From an uncultured Alcaligenaceae bacterium (GTDB lineage: Bacteria; Pseudomonadota; Gammaproteobacteria; Burkholderiales; Burkholderiaceae_B): a stretch of 64,000 nucleotides of DNA. The position numbers and the translations under genes are program-made. The stretch is taken from assembly GCA_937896225.1 (NCBI GenBank), contig CALBMZ010000099.1:1-64000 (forward strand). Reading direction: 5' to 3'. Below are positions 1 to 14,743 of the stretch, piece after piece (within the stretch, counting starts at the first letter, position 1; each line of letters opens with the position of its first letter). The notes below the pieces were generated by a model. It did not search any database and had not been told where the DNA came from. It saw only the letters and a program-made list of their open reading frames with translations.

Positions 1-202
1 CGTTATTTTATTAGCAAGAAATTTTTAACGGTTAAACCATAAACGCTACATTAATGTTTCATTAGAGTTTCATTAAAGCTTCATTAGAGTGTTAAACCGA
101 AATATATATGTTTAATTGTATTGTGTAGTAACAACCCGGCGTACGTTTTTGGGGTTATTTAAACCCTAGTAAATCTTACGCCATTAATAATGAGGTTAAC
201 CC

Positions 203-514
203 ATGTACGCGGTCGTAAAAACTGGTGGCAAGCAGTATCGCATTGCTGTCGGTCAAAAACTTAAAATAGAACAGATACCGGCAGACATTGGGCAAGAAAT
301 TTCGCTAGATCACGTGCTTTCAGTAGGCGAAGGCGACCAACTTCAAGTTGGCACCCCTACCCTTACTGGCGCGGTGATTAAAGCTACAGTTCTTGCGCAA
401 GGACGCCATGACAAAGTCAAGATCTTTAAAATGCGTCGTCGCAAGCACTATCAAAAGCATCAAGGCCACCGTCAAAATTACACTGAGATTCGCATTGATG
501 CGATTTCAGCTTAA
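203..514 (+). CDS. rplU: 50S ribosomal protein L21
   Basis: [25 protein letters not shown]... is L21; followed by L27. Confidence 0.98.
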   Translation: MYAVVKTGGKQYRIAVGQKLKIEQIPADIGQEISLDHVLSVGEGDQLQVGTPTLTGAVIKATVLAQGRHDKVKIFKMRRRKHYQKHQGHRQNYTEIRIDAISA

Positions 515-538
515 TCATTGCTTTTAGGAAACTAGAAA

Positions 539-796
539 ATGGCACACAAAAAAGGCGGCGGCTCGACGCGAAATGGTCGTGATTCAGAATCGAAACGACT
601 GGGTGTAAAAACTTACGGTGGTGAACTGATTCCTGCTGGTTCAATTATTGTTCGCCAGCGCGGCACAACCTTTCACCCTGGTGTTAACGTTGGTATGGGT
701 AAAGACCACACCTTGTTTGCACTGGTAAACGGTAAGGTTCAGTTTGCTGTGAAAGGTCGGCTCAACAAGTCAACCGTATCAATTATCGCTGCTTAA
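539..796 (+). CDS. rpmA: 50S ribosomal protein L27
   Basis: [24 protein letters not shown]... is L27. Confidence 0.98.
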   Translation: MAHKKGGGSTRNGRDSESKRLGVKTYGGELIPAGSIIVRQRGTTFHPGVNVGMGKDHTLFALVNGKVQFAVKGRLNKSTVSIIAA

Positions 797-822
797 TAAA
801 CAGCTTAGTTAGGTACCCAGCT

Positions 823-857
823 GGCCCTGTCGTTTCTCGGCAGGGCCTTTGTTATTT
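823..857 (+). terminator. Rho-independent terminator after rpmA
   Basis: GGCCCTG-loop-CAGGGCC followed by TTTGTTATTTTT. Confidence 0.85.
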
Positions 858-861
858 TTGA

Positions 862-3119
<2,258 letters not shown>

Positions 3120-3171
3120 GGTTACGGCATGGGCGATGTAATGGGTGACATAGCTGGCGTTATGTTTGGCA

Positions 3172-3765
3172 TTATTGCACCGGTCGATCAGGCGCTAAAA
3201 AATCAGCTAACGCAAATGCACTGTTTCGGCTTGTCACCGCCATAGCAAACAACCCTTTGTCTATTGGCCCATCAATAAGGGCTGAACCGATCAAGTGCCC
3301 CCCCGTCACCAATGCTAACGATTGCCCAATATGATCACGGCTCACACTTGTTAACTTACGTGACCCGCTATCAGACAAACGAATCGCTACAAAAAATTGC
3401 CCCGTTGCGTCAACCATTGGAGACGCCCCCTTAATGTCTGAGCGCGTCAATAACGACTCACGCTGCAGGTAAAGGGTATGCCGCCCTGGCCCATCAGACC
3501 ACGGCAATAGCCCTGGCGCATCTTGCGTCGAGGCCAAATGAAAAGCATAAGTGGGAAGTTTACTGGCCTCAGAAGGGTACATCGATTCCCAAAGCGCGCC
3601 GCAACCCGAGAGCATCAGTAAGCAAGCGACCACTAACATGTCGATGCTGCGTCTGAGCCACATAACTTGCTTAGGGCCGACTATCTTAGGCGTCTGTTGA
3701 AGAAGCGTCATGTCTGAGCCAAACACCCACCGTCTTAATTTACACATCATGTAAGCATAATGCAA
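3172..3765 (-). CDS. putative lipoprotein with stand-alone SecD P1-head-like domain
   Basis: Lipobox-like LMLSGCG after a hydrophobic stretch; LYLQRESLLTRSDIKGASP...FFVAIRLSDSGSRKLTSVSRDHIGQSLALVTGGHLIGSALIDGPI resembles the SecD P1 head. Start likely downstream of the ORF start. Confidence 0.6.
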   Translation of the reverse strand: MHYAYMMCKLRRWVFGSDMTLLQQTPKIVGPKQVMWLRRSIDMLVVACLLMLSGCGALWESMYPSEASKLPTYAFHLASTQDAPGLLPWSDGPGRHTLYLQRESLLTRSDIKGASPMVDATGQFFVAIRLSDSGSRKLTSVSRDHIGQSLALVTGGHLIGSALIDGPIDKGLFAMAVTSRNSAFALADFLAPDRPVQ

Positions 3766-3815
3766 TTTAGTCCCCTAACCACTTGTGAACGAGGTCGTTC
3801 AGCCTATACTGATAA

Positions 3816-3896
3816 CTCAGCGGGGGTACTGGGCAAATTTGCCTGGTTGAGAAACACCCTTCGTACCAGTACGGATAATGCCGATGCTGGGAGCGA
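3816..3896 (+). promoter_or_regulatory. TPP riboswitch (THI element)
   Basis: CAGCGGGGGTACTGG...GGTTGAGAAACACCC...GTACGGATAATGCCGATGCTGGGAGCGA matches TPP aptamer landmarks; upstream of thiC. Confidence 0.93.
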
Positions 3897-3907
3897 ACAC
3901 TATTTGA

Positions 3908-5887
<1,980 letters not shown>

Positions 5888-5901
5888 GCAATTTAGGTAA
5901 G

Positions 5902-8900
5902 TTAAGCAATCACCGGGGCCAACGTACTGTTAAGATCTTTTTCAGTACGTTGGCTTCTTTCTGCGTAATCACGCACCTGATCTTCACCAATCATGCCCAC
6001 GTTAAAGTACTGTGACTGAGGGTGACTAAAGTAAAAGCCCGACACGCTGGCAGCTGGGTTCATGGCATAGCTTTCAGTTAAGATAATGCCGATATCTTGC
6101 GCTTGCAACACATCAAACATGTCGCGCTTCACAACATGCTCTGGGCAAGCTGGGTAGCCGGGTGCGGGGCGAATGCCTTGGTATTGCTCTTTAATCAGCT
6201 CTTCAATTGACAGCGCTTCACCGGGCGCATAACCCCAAAGATCAGTTCGTACACGCACATGCAGGGCTTCAGCAAAGGCCTCAGCTAAACGATCAGCCAA
6301 AGACTTAAACATGATGGCCGAATAATCATCTTGCTCGTCAATAAAGCGCTGTTCTTGCTTTTCAATACCCACACCTGCGGTCACTGCAAACATGCCGATG
6401 TAGTCGATCACGCCGCTTTCTCGTGGCGCAATGAAGTCAGCTAAACACTTATTTTCAACGCCTTCACGCTTCACACCCTGCTGTCGTAAACCACGCCAAG
6501 TAAACAAAACCTCTTCGCGGGATTCATCTCGGTAGACTTCAATATCGTCATCATTGACTTGGTTGGCTGGGTAAAACGCCAAGATGCCGTTTGCGGTTAA
6601 CCAACGACCGTCAATCATGCGCTTGAGCATGGCCTGACCATCAGCAAACACTTTCTTAGCCTGCTCTCCGACGACATGGTCTTCTAAGATGGCAGGGTAT
6701 GAACCGAACAGACTCCATGTTTGAAAAAATGGTGTCCAGTCAATGTGTTGGGCTAATTCATGAAGGTCAAAGTTTTTAAATAAACGACGGCCTAAGAATT
6801 TGGGGCGCAGTGGCGTCTCGTTTTCCCAATCAATCACAGGCTTATTGGCGCGCGCTTGTGCAAGCGGAATAATAGGTGTGGCCTGTCGTGATGCATGACG
6901 ACGCCGCACTTCATCGTACTCTTTGCTTAAGTCTTCAAGGTAAGTGTTGGCGTTTTCTGACACCAGATTTTGAGCCACACCGACGGCTCGACTGGCATCG
7001 GGCACATAAATAACCGGGCCATCGTAATGGGGCGCAATTTTAACAGCTGTGTGTACGCGACTGGTCGTGGCACCACCAATCATCAACGGTATTTTGCGTT
7101 CTCTAAAATAGTCGTCACGTTGCATTTCGCTGGCGACATACGTCATCTCTTCGAGGCTTGGCGTAATTAAGCCTGACAAGCCGATGATGTCAGCTTTTTC
7201 TTCTTTTGCACAAGCGAGAATTTTGGCGGCAGACACCATCACACCCATGTTCACGACTTCAAAGTTATTACATTGCAAGACAACCGTCACAATGTTTTTG
7301 CCGATATCGTGCACGTCACCTTTTACGGTCGCAATGACGATTTTGCCTTTGGCGCGCACATCACCACCGCCTGCTGCGATGAGTTTTTTTTCTTCCTCAA
7401 TGTAGGGCACAAGGTGCGCCACCGCTTGCTTCATGACACGAGCAGATTTTACAACTTGAGGCAAGAACATTTTGCCTTCACCAAACAAGTCACCCACGAT
7501 GTTCATACCGTCCATCAGCGGGCCTTCAATCACTTCAATGGGCCGCCCCCCTCGGTCAGCAATTTGCTGACGTATTTCTTCGGTATCTTCCACAATAAAT
7601 GTCGTGTTACCCGTCACCATGGCTTGCGACAAACGCTTTTCAACTGTTTGATCACGCCAAGCTAAGTCTTCGACTTTTTTACTGCCATCACCTTTGAAGT
7701 CTTCTGACAGCGCAACAAGTCGCTCGGTTGAAGTACGCGTGTCATCGGTGTCTTTGCGCCCCACTGGATCTTGGCGATCGAGCACGACATCTTCAACTTG
7801 GTCGCGCAGCACAGGATTCAGTTCGGCATACACGCCCAACTGGCCAGCATTGACGATACCCATCGACATACCTTCTTTGATGGCGTAATACAAGAAAACC
7901 GTGTGAATCGCTTCGCGCATGAGTTCATTGCCCCGAAACGAGAAACTAACGTTTGACACACCACCTGAAATACGAGCGTGAGGTAGGTTGGCACGTATCC
8001 AACGGGTGGCCTCGATAAAATCAACTGCGTAATGATCGTGTTCTTCAATACCCGTGGCAATCGCAAAGACGTTGGGGTCAAAAATAATATCTTCTGGCGG
8101 AAACCCCACTTCAGTGACCAGTAAATCATATGCACGTTTACAAATAGCTTGACGGCGCTCAAGTGAATCGGCTTGCCCTTCTTCGTCAAACGCCATCACC
8201 ACAACGGCTGCGCCATAGGCACGACACAAACGGGCTTGTTCTAAAAAGGGCGTGACGCCCTCTTTCATTGAGATCGAGTTGACAATCGGTTTGCCTTGCA
8301 CGCACTTCAGACCTGCTTCAATCACTGACCATTTAGAGCTATCGATCATGATCGGTACGCGGGCAATATCTGGCTCTGACGCAATCATGTTTAAGAAGCG
8401 CTGCATGCAAGCCAAAGAATCAAGCATGGCCTCGTCCATATTGATGTCGATGATTTGAGCACCATTTTCAACCTGCTGACGTGCAACGGTTACCGCTTGA
8501 TCGTAATTGCCTTCTTTAATTAGGCGTGCAAACATTTTGCTACCGGTCACGTTGGTACGCTCACCGACGTTGATAAACAATGATTTATCATCAAAATTTA
8601 ACGCTTCCAGGCCAGACAAACGCGTGCGAATTTCAATTTCAGGCACTATGCGAGGCGTCAGGGTGGTGACTTTTTGAGTGATAGCCTCAATGTGTTCGGG
8701 CGTGGTACCGCAGCAACCACCTGCCACGTTGACCAAACCGGCTTTGGCAAATTCTTCAAGCAAGGCTGAAGTATCTGCTGGGCTTTCGTCAAAGCCCGTA
8801 TCGCTCATGGGGTTGGGCAAGCCTGCGTTGGGGTAAACGCACACGTAGGTATCGCTGATTTTGGCGAGCTCGGCAATGTAGGGTCGCATGAGTGCCGCAC

Positions 8901-9675
8901 CTAAAGCGCAGTTCAAACCGATGGTGATGGGTCTAGCATGACGAACTGAATTCCAAAACGCTTCAACCGTTTGGCCAGACAAAATACGACCTGACGCATC
9001 GGTAACGGTACCTGAAATCATGACGGGTAAGCGCTCACCCGTTTCAGCAAAGACTTGCTCAATGGCAAAAATAGCAGCCTTGGCGTTGAGCGTATCAAAA
9101 ATAGTTTCAACCAGCAGCAAGTCTACCCCCCCCTCTAACAAGGCTTTGACTTGCTCAGTGTAGGCGTCGCGCAATTCATCAAATGTGACGTTACGCGCAC
9201 CCGGGTCGTTCACATCGGGTGAGATAGAAGCTGTTTTTGGTTGAGGCCCTAACGCACCGGCAACAAAACGAGGGCGTTCTGGTGTAGAAAACTTGTCGCA
9301 TGCTTGACGCGCCAAACGGGCTGACACCAAGTTCATTTCATACGCGAGTTCAGGTAAATCATAATCACCCTGCGCAATCGTGGTGGCGCCAAATGTATTG
9401 GTTTCAACTAAATCAGCACCTGCTTGCAAGTATTGTTCGTGAATAGTTTGAATAGCATCAGGGCGCACAATTGATAGCAACTCGTTGTTGCCTTTGACAT
9501 CTTTTACATGGTATTTGAATCGCTCACCCCGAAAATCGGCTTCCGTTAACTTGAGCTGTTGCACCATCGTGCCCATTGCCCCATCTAGCACCAAAATGCG
9601 CTCACCTAAGGCACGTGCGAATGCAGCGCCGCGGGTGTAAGACTCGACGGGGTAAGGTAGGTTTGGGTATGACAT
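5902..9675 (-). CDS. metH: cobalamin-dependent methionine synthase, single-chain
   Basis: 1257 aa; N-terminal homocysteine domain ([10 protein letters not shown]), B12-binding [11 protein letters not shown]-terminal activation domain. Confidence 0.97.
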   Translation of the reverse strand: MSYPNLPYPVESYTRGAAFARALGERILVLDGAMGTMVQQLKLTEADFRGERFKYHVKDVKGNNELLSIVRPDAIQTIHEQYLQAGADLVETNTFGATTIAQGDYDLPELAYEMNLVSARLARQACDKFSTPERPRFVAGALGPQPKTASISPDVNDPGARNVTFDELRDAYTEQVKALLEGGVDLLLVETIFDTLNAKAAIFAIEQVFAETGERLPVMISGTVTDASGRILSGQTVEAFWNSVRHARPITIGLNCALGAALMRPYIAELAKISDTYVCVYPNAGLPNPMSDTGFDESPADTSALLEEFAKAGLVNVAGGCCGTTPEHIEAITQKVTTLTPRIVPEIEIRTRLSGLEALNFDDKSLFINVGERTNVTGSKMFARLIKEGNYDQAVTVARQQVENGAQIIDINMDEAMLDSLACMQRFLNMIASEPDIARVPIMIDSSKWSVIEAGLKCVQGKPIVNSISMKEGVTPFLEQARLCRAYGAAVVVMAFDEEGQADSLERRQAICKRAYDLLVTEVGFPPEDIIFDPNVFAIATGIEEHDHYAVDFIEATRWIRANLPHARISGGVSNVSFSFRGNELMREAIHTVFLYYAIKEGMSMGIVNAGQLGVYAELNPVLRDQVEDVVLDRQDPVGRKDTDDTRTSTERLVALSEDFKGDGSKKVEDLAWRDQTVEKRLSQAMVTGNTTFIVEDTEEIRQQIADRGGRPIEVIEGPLMDGMNIVGDLFGEGKMFLPQVVKSARVMKQAVAHLVPYIEEEKKLIAAGGGDVRAKGKIVIATVKGDVHDIGKNIVTVVLQCNNFEVVNMGVMVSAAKILACAKEEKADIIGLSGLITPSLEEMTYVASEMQRDDYFRERKIPLMIGGATTSRVHTAVKIAPHYDGPVIYVPDASRAVGVAQNLVSENANTYLEDLSKEYDEVRRRHASRQATPIIPLAQARANKPVIDWENETPLRPKFLGRRLFKNFDLHELAQHIDWTPFFQTWSLFGSYPAILEDHVVGEQAKKVFADGQAMLKRMIDGRWLTANGILAFYPANQVNDDDIEVYRDESREEVLFTWRGLRQQGVKREGVENKCLADFIAPRESGVIDYIGMFAVTAGVGIEKQEQRFIDEQDDYSAIMFKSLADRLAEAFAEALHVRVRTDLWGYAPGEALSIEELIKEQYQGIRPAPGYPACPEHVVKRDMFDVLQAQDIGIILTESYAMNPAASVSGFYFSHPQSQYFNVGMIGEDQVRDYAERSQRTEKDLNSTLAPVIA
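5918..5954 (+). terminator. perfect 12-bp inverted repeat at the thiC/metH convergent junction
   Basis: GCCAACGTACTG-13 nt-CAGTACGTTGGC then TTCTTTC; lies in the metH 3' coding end. Confidence 0.6.
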
Positions 9676-9867
9676 GAGTGTATTGCTCTTTTTATGCTTC
9701 TCGTTAGGCTAACGTTAGGCCCCTCTATCTTAACAAAATATGGGCTTGAACCATTTTAATAGCACCTTAAAGCCCTATTTTTAAAGGGGAAAAGCGTTGT
9801 TGTCGCGAGATGAGGTTGTGCAGGCTGATTCGAATCGATCGCTCATCGCAAACCCTCATGCTAAAGT

Positions 9868-10038
9868 GTTGATGCTTTGGTGCTTTCGGTGCCGCATGGT
9901 GCAGGGTCAGTTTGACCTGCATGGCACTGGGAAAGTTAAACGGGAAACAGGACGCATTCTTTTTGAATGCCAGCCTGTGCTGCCCCCGCAACGGTCAACG
10001 TGATGTTTAAAAGCACTCACGCCAGCCCGATACCGGCC
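9868..10038 (+). promoter_or_regulatory. cobalamin riboswitch
   Basis: AAACGGGAAACAGG...CCTGTGCTGCCCCCGCAACGGT...CACTCACGCCAGCCCGATACCGGCC; upstream of btuB. Confidence 0.93.
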
Positions 10039-10085
10039 AAATAGCCATTTTTTGCTGAATAACAGCTCAAAATGTTTCCCTAATT

Positions 10086-10105
10086 AACGTGCGGGGACGC
10101 ACGTT
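10086..10105 (+). promoter_or_regulatory. candidate cobalamin riboswitch expression-platform hairpin
   Basis: AACGTGCG-GGGA-CGCACGTT perfect 8-bp stem, 17 nt before the btuB ATG. Confidence 0.55.
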
Positions 10106-10122
10106 TTACGTGAGTTTTTCTA

Positions 10123-12036
10123 ATGTCTTTCAAGCCATATTTATTGGCAACAGGCACTCTTGCCTGCTTGCTGCCTATCTTATCTGTTGCACAAAATATC
10201 TCTCCCCAGCAAACTGAAGCAACAAAACTCGATGCCATCATCGTGACAGCTACGCGTTCAGCTCAAACACTTAGAAGCACCATAGGTGACAACACGGTTG
10301 TGAATCGTGAAGCGCTTGACCAAACACCTGACTCAACCTTGGCAGAAGTACTTGGCCGCCAACACGCCATTACCTTTGTTAATTATGGTGGCCCACAAAC
10401 GTTATCAACTATTAACATTCGCGGCACCAATAGCAAACAAAGTCTAGTACTCATTGATGGGGTACGAACTAATAGCGGTAGCAGTGGTTTACCAGCCTTA
10501 AACGCGATGCCAATCAATAGTATTGATCGCATTGAAATTGTGCGTGGCGCGAGCAGTAGCTTGTATGGTGCTGATGCGATAGGTGGGGTGGTGAACATCA
10601 TCACCCGTAAACCAGGTGATAAACAACCTTTTAAGGCCTTTGCCAACATGGGTGTGGGCACTTACTCAAGCAGCGAATATGATGCTGGGTTTTCTGGGTC
10701 TCACAATGGGTTGAGCTACAGCTTGTATGGCGGGTATGGGCAGAGCGCGGGCTTCGATGCCACCACCAACAAAAATTATTATGCCAACCCCGATACAGAC
10801 TCTTATTATCGAAGCAATATTGGCGGCCAAATTGGCATGGCCTGGCAGACAGGTCAGACCTTAACGTTGAGTACATACCAATCACGTAGCAATGCAGGGC
10901 TTGATTTTGGTACGCCCTACTTTAATGACCGCGGCATTCAAACGTTAAGTAATACGACATTAACCAGTTCAAATCAAATTAATAAGATTTGGTTAAGTAC
11001 ATTTACGGCATCTATTCTGACTGATCAATACGAAAATAAAATAACACCTACAGGTAATTTCAGTGGTACAGAAACGTACAAAACAGATCAAACTCAATAC
11101 GTTTGGCAAAACAATTTCAAACTTTCTGAAACACAGCAATTTAGCCTCGCTTATGAACGTTTAAACCAAAAAATAACAGGGCAATTTTCTGATTATGATT
11201 ACGTCTCGCCATCTAATGTGGGTTATCAAAACGATGAAGTGTTTACCAATGCGTTTGTAGGCGTCTATCAAGGTGAGTGGGGGCCGCACGCAGTTCAGCT
11301 AAGTGCGCGTAACGATGCCAACTCACAATTTGGTAACTTTGCAACTGGTAGTATTGGCTACGCTTATCAGTTCACATCACAATGGCGCGCTAACGTGGGT
11401 TTTAATACCGGTTTTAGAGCCCCTAATTTTGATGAACTGTATTGGCCCTCAACAGCAGATTACCTCGGCAACCCCAACTTACAACCTGAAAAATCAAAAA
11501 ATATTGAAGTGGGTTTGCAATATACCCACCAGAGTGGTCAGCTTGGTTTAACAGCCTATCAAAATGAAATCAGCAATTTGATCCTGAACCAACCCAGTCA
11601 GCCCGGTAGTTATACTTACCAGCCTTTCAATATTGGGAACGCGACCCTTAAAGGCTTAACGTTTAATGGCAATCAATACATCACTAAGCATACACAAATC
11701 GTGGGTAGCTTTGATTGGTTAAGCCCGATCAATGATGACACTAATGAGTTGTTACCTTTACGTGCGCAACGCGTTTTGCGTATGGCAGCCGAGCATACTT
11801 GGGGTGAAGCGTTATTTGGATTGGAATGGTATTTGTCGAGCGCCAGAAGAGAGGTCTTTAGCAAAAACAATATGGGCGGCTACGGTTTACTCAATGCCTC
11901 TTTGGCCTACAAGGTTTCTAAAAACGCCACCGTTCAAGTACGATGGAACAACCTTTTAGGGAAAGAATATAACCTTGTGGAAAACTACAACACACCGGGT
12001 TCAAACGTGTTTGTTAACCTTGCATTAAGTTATTAA
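10123..12036 (+). CDS. btuB: TonB-dependent vitamin B12 receptor
   Basis: TonB-box-like DAIIVTATR, plug domain, C-terminal beta-barrel; under a cobalamin riboswitch. Confidence 0.9.
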   Translation: MSFKPYLLATGTLACLLPILSVAQNISPQQTEATKLDAIIVTATRSAQTLRSTIGDNTVVNREALDQTPDSTLAEVLGRQHAITFVNYGGPQTLSTINIRGTNSKQSLVLIDGVRTNSGSSGLPALNAMPINSIDRIEIVRGASSSLYGADAIGGVVNIITRKPGDKQPFKAFANMGVGTYSSSEYDAGFSGSHNGLSYSLYGGYGQSAGFDATTNKNYYANPDTDSYYRSNIGGQIGMAWQTGQTLTLSTYQSRSNAGLDFGTPYFNDRGIQTLSNTTLTSSNQINKIWLSTFTASILTDQYENKITPTGNFSGTETYKTDQTQYVWQNNFKLSETQQFSLAYERLNQKITGQFSDYDYVSPSNVGYQNDEVFTNAFVGVYQGEWGPHAVQLSARNDANSQFGNFATGSIGYAYQFTSQWRANVGFNTGFRAPNFDELYWPSTADYLGNPNLQPEKSKNIEVGLQYTHQSGQLGLTAYQNEISNLILNQPSQPGSYTYQPFNIGNATLKGLTFNGNQYITKHTQIVGSFDWLSPINDDTNELLPLRAQRVLRMAAEHTWGEALFGLEWYLSSARREVFSKNNMGGYGLLNASLAYKVSKNATVQVRWNNLLGKEYNLVENYNTPGSNVFVNLALSY

Positions 12037-12157
12037 CAACCCGCGCAAATAAATGACATGCTTTGATACATCATTTCATCATTTAGCATGTAAAACCTCG
12101 TGCTTCAGGGCTGGAAGATGGCAATATATGCTTAAACTTAAATAAAAATGTCTGACT

Positions 12158-13006
12158 GTGTTCAATAAACTCACTATTCACTTAACAGCTATTGTGCTGC
12201 ACCGTTTAAAAACCGGTGCAGCGTTGTTATGCTGCACCGGTTTTTTATCGTTTAACGCTTCTGCACAATCACAAAACGTACCACTGCGCATTGTGACCCT
12301 GACACCGCATGCCACAGAATTAGTCTTTGCAGCGGGTGGGGGGCAGCATATTGTGGCCACAGTGCAGGCCAGTGATTACCCAGCCAGTGTGCAGCATTTA
12401 CCAAAGGTTGGTTCAGGGTTGGGGGTTGAAGTTGAACCCATCATTGCGCAAAACCCAACACTGGTTGTGGGCTGGCCTTCACCCCTTTTAGATCGACTGC
12501 AAACGCTAGGCTTTAAAACCTTTGCCACCCAACCCCAGCAATTAAACGACATTCCAAATGAAATTGACGCCTTGGGCAAAGTATTAAATACTGAGCCTTT
12601 TGCCCACGCACAAAACGCAGCCTTAATAGCGCGCATTCAAGCGTTACCACACTTGGAACCTAAGTCGCCCATTAAGGTTGCTATTTTGGCTGACCAGCAA
12701 GCAAGTTATGCCATTGGTGGTCAGCACATCTTGAACGATGTGTTGAGGCGGTGTGGTGCCATAAATGTATTTGCCTCGCAACCGTCGGCCGCCCCCTTAA
12801 TTAGCCATGAGTCGCTGTGGGCTACCCAACCCGAGCTGATTATTGTGGGGCAAACCACTCAAAAACCATTTCAATTACCCCCAAAACTAGCTGATTTAAA
12901 GGCTAAAGTGTGGGTATTGAATGCTGACACTTTATTTCGACCCGGTCCACGCTTGATTGATGCGGCTGAACTCATTTGCAATCAGTTACAACTGGCCACA
13001 CAATAG
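12158..13006 (+). CDS. btuF: BtuF-like cobalamin-binding periplasmic protein (GTG start)
   Basis: RIVTLTPHATELVFAAGGGQHIVATVQASDYPASVQHLPKVG is typical of BtuF/FhuD-like proteins; next to btuB. Confidence 0.85.
   Translation: MFNKLTIHLTAIVLHRLKTGAALLCCTGFLSFNASAQSQNVPLRIVTLTPHATELVFAAGGGQHIVATVQASDYPASVQHLPKVGSGLGVEVEPIIAQNPTLVVGWPSPLLDRLQTLGFKTFATQPQQLNDIPNEIDALGKVLNTEPFAHAQNAALIARIQALPHLEPKSPIKVAILADQQASYAIGGQHILNDVLRRCGAINVFASQPSAAPLISHESLWATQPELIIVGQTTQKPFQLPPKLADLKAKVWVLNADTLFRPGPRLIDAAELICNQLQLATQ
12196..12246 (+). promoter_or_regulatory. candidate attenuator: three alternating complementary arms plus T6 inside the btuF-like 5' coding region
   Basis: GCTGCACCG (12196-12204), ACCGGTGCAGC (12212-12222), GCTGCACCGGT (12231-12241), then TTTTTT. 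Confidence 0.55.
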
Positions 13007-13092
13007 ACGGTAAATTTCTTGTCCGTATTGAGCATTGAACGACGCATTGATGCTTCATTTGTCTGCATTTCCCCTTAACAACAGAGTGTTTT

Positions 13093-13908
13093 ATGTCCGA
13101 CCCCAAACCCCTCATCATTGCCAATAAAACCTATCAATCGCGTTTATTAATCGGAACCGGTAAGTACCGCGACTTTGAAGAAACGCGTCGAGCGATAGAC
13201 ATGAGTGGCGCTGAAATTGTGACAGTAGCTATTCGCCGAACCAATATTGGACAAAATAAGGGCGAACAAAGCCTGCTCGAATTTGTGCCACCTAACGAAT
13301 TTACACTATTACCCAATACGGCTGGCTGCTACACCGCCGACGATGCGGTTCGAACCTTACGTTTGGCACGCGAACTGTTAGACGATCACCGTTTGGTAAA
13401 ATTGGAGGTTTTGGGCGATGCCCACACATTATTTCCTAATATGCCTGAAACCTTATTGGCCGCAAAAACACTGGTTGATGAGGGTTTTGAAGTCATGGTT
13501 TACTGCACCGACGACCCGATTCAGTGTCGCATGCTTGAAGACATAGGTTGCGTCGCGGTCATGCCTCTAGCCTCTCTCATTGGGTCGGGCATGGGCATTT
13601 TGAACCCTTGGAATTTAAAGTTGATTATTGAACAATCACGCGTACCCGTTTTAGTTGATGCAGGGGTGGGCACCGCGTCTGATGCAGCGATTGCGTTGGA
13701 ATTGGGTTGTGATGCCATCTTAATGAACACCGCCATTGCAGGCGCCACCGACCCTATTTTAATGGCGAGCGCCATGCGTAAAGCCGTTGAAGCTGGCCGT
13801 GAAGCGTTTTTAGCAGGCCGTGTCCCCCGCAAAACCTACTCAGGCATACCTAGCTCACCAAGCGCCGGTTTAATGCCTTCAATTAGCCCTAAAACTAACG
13901 CTTCATGA
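13093..13908 (+). CDS. thiG: thiazole synthase ThiG
   Basis: [15 protein letters not shown]...[29 protein letters not shown]. Confidence 0.96.
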   Translation: MSDPKPLIIANKTYQSRLLIGTGKYRDFEETRRAIDMSGAEIVTVAIRRTNIGQNKGEQSLLEFVPPNEFTLLPNTAGCYTADDAVRTLRLARELLDDHRLVKLEVLGDAHTLFPNMPETLLAAKTLVDEGFEVMVYCTDDPIQCRMLEDIGCVAVMPLASLIGSGMGILNPWNLKLIIEQSRVPVLVDAGVGTASDAAIALELGCDAILMNTAIAGATDPILMASAMRKAVEAGREAFLAGRVPRKTYSGIPSSPSAGLMPSISPKTNAS

Positions 13909-14741
13909 CTCAGCCCATACCCAATATTTTAACGATTGCTGGCATTGACCCTTCTGGTGGGGCAGGTGTATTGGCTGATGTCAAAGCAATCAGTGCACTG
14001 GGGGGTTATGCCTGCGCAGTGGTGGCGGCATTAACCGCACAAAATACGCAAACGGTTACTGACATTGAGCCGGTTTCACCCCGCTTTGTTGGGCAACAAA
14101 TTGACACGCTGTTTGATGACGTCAAAATCGATGCTTTAAAAATTGGTATGCTCGGTCAAGCCCCAGTCATCGAAGCAGTTTCGCAATGCTTGGGCCTTAG
14201 AGCGCCGCCACACGTTGTGCTTGACCCCGTGATGGTTTCAAAAAGTGGGGCGATGCTGCTTGAAGCTCGAGCGGTCAGCGCTCTACGTGAAGCGTTGTTA
14301 CCTTTAGCAACCTTCATGACGCCTAATTTGCCCGAAGCTTCTGTTTTACTTGAGCGGGGAGCAATAGAATCAAAACGCGATATGCGTCGGGTAGCCGAGC
14401 AGTTGCGTGAAATGATGAGTCACAAAGGCCAACGATGGGTATTTTTAAAGGGTGGCCACCTACCGGGTGACGATACGACCGATTTTTTGCATGATGGTGA
14501 TGTCATGATCGAACTACCCGGCCATCGTATCACCACTCAAAACACGCACGGTACAGGGTGTACCTTGTCCGCTGCGTTGGCTACTTTGTTGGGCTTAGGG
14601 CACACCGCTCCAGACGCTGCACAGGTGGCAAAAAAATACTTGGTTCAAGCCATTTCACAGGGGCACGAACTATCCGTTGGTCAAGGGCACGGCCCTGTTC
14701 ACCATTTCCATCATTTATGGCGCAAAACCCCCGTACAATAA
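13905..14741 (+). CDS. thiD: hydroxymethylpyrimidine/phosphomethylpyrimidine kinase
   Basis: [22 protein letters not shown]...[17 protein letters not shown] overlap with thiG. Confidence 0.95.
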   Translation: MTQPIPNILTIAGIDPSGGAGVLADVKAISALGGYACAVVAALTAQNTQTVTDIEPVSPRFVGQQIDTLFDDVKIDALKIGMLGQAPVIEAVSQCLGLRAPPHVVLDPVMVSKSGAMLLEARAVSALREALLPLATFMTPNLPEASVLLERGAIESKRDMRRVAEQLREMMSHKGQRWVFLKGGHLPGDDTTDFLHDGDVMIELPGHRITTQNTHGTGCTLSAALATLLGLGHTAPDAAQVAKKYLVQAISQGHELSVGQGHGPVHHFHHLWRKTPVQ

Positions 14742-14743
14742 AG

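Noticed and set aside
7273-7665. Plus-strand 130-aa ORF inside metH
   Set aside because: Fully antisense to conserved metH; composition looks like a frame shadow.
9743-9783. GGGCTT...AAGCCC followed by TATTTTT as a terminator
   Set aside because: Only 6 bp with a 22-nt loop and no plus-strand gene upstream; too weak to call.
9797-10003. ORF of 68 aa upstream of btuB
   Set aside because: Overlaps the cobalamin riboswitch; explained by RNA structure, not coding.
12056-12091. ACATGCT...AGCATGT in the btuB-btuF gap as a terminator
   Set aside because: 7-bp arms, 22-nt loop, no T-tract; not supportable alone.
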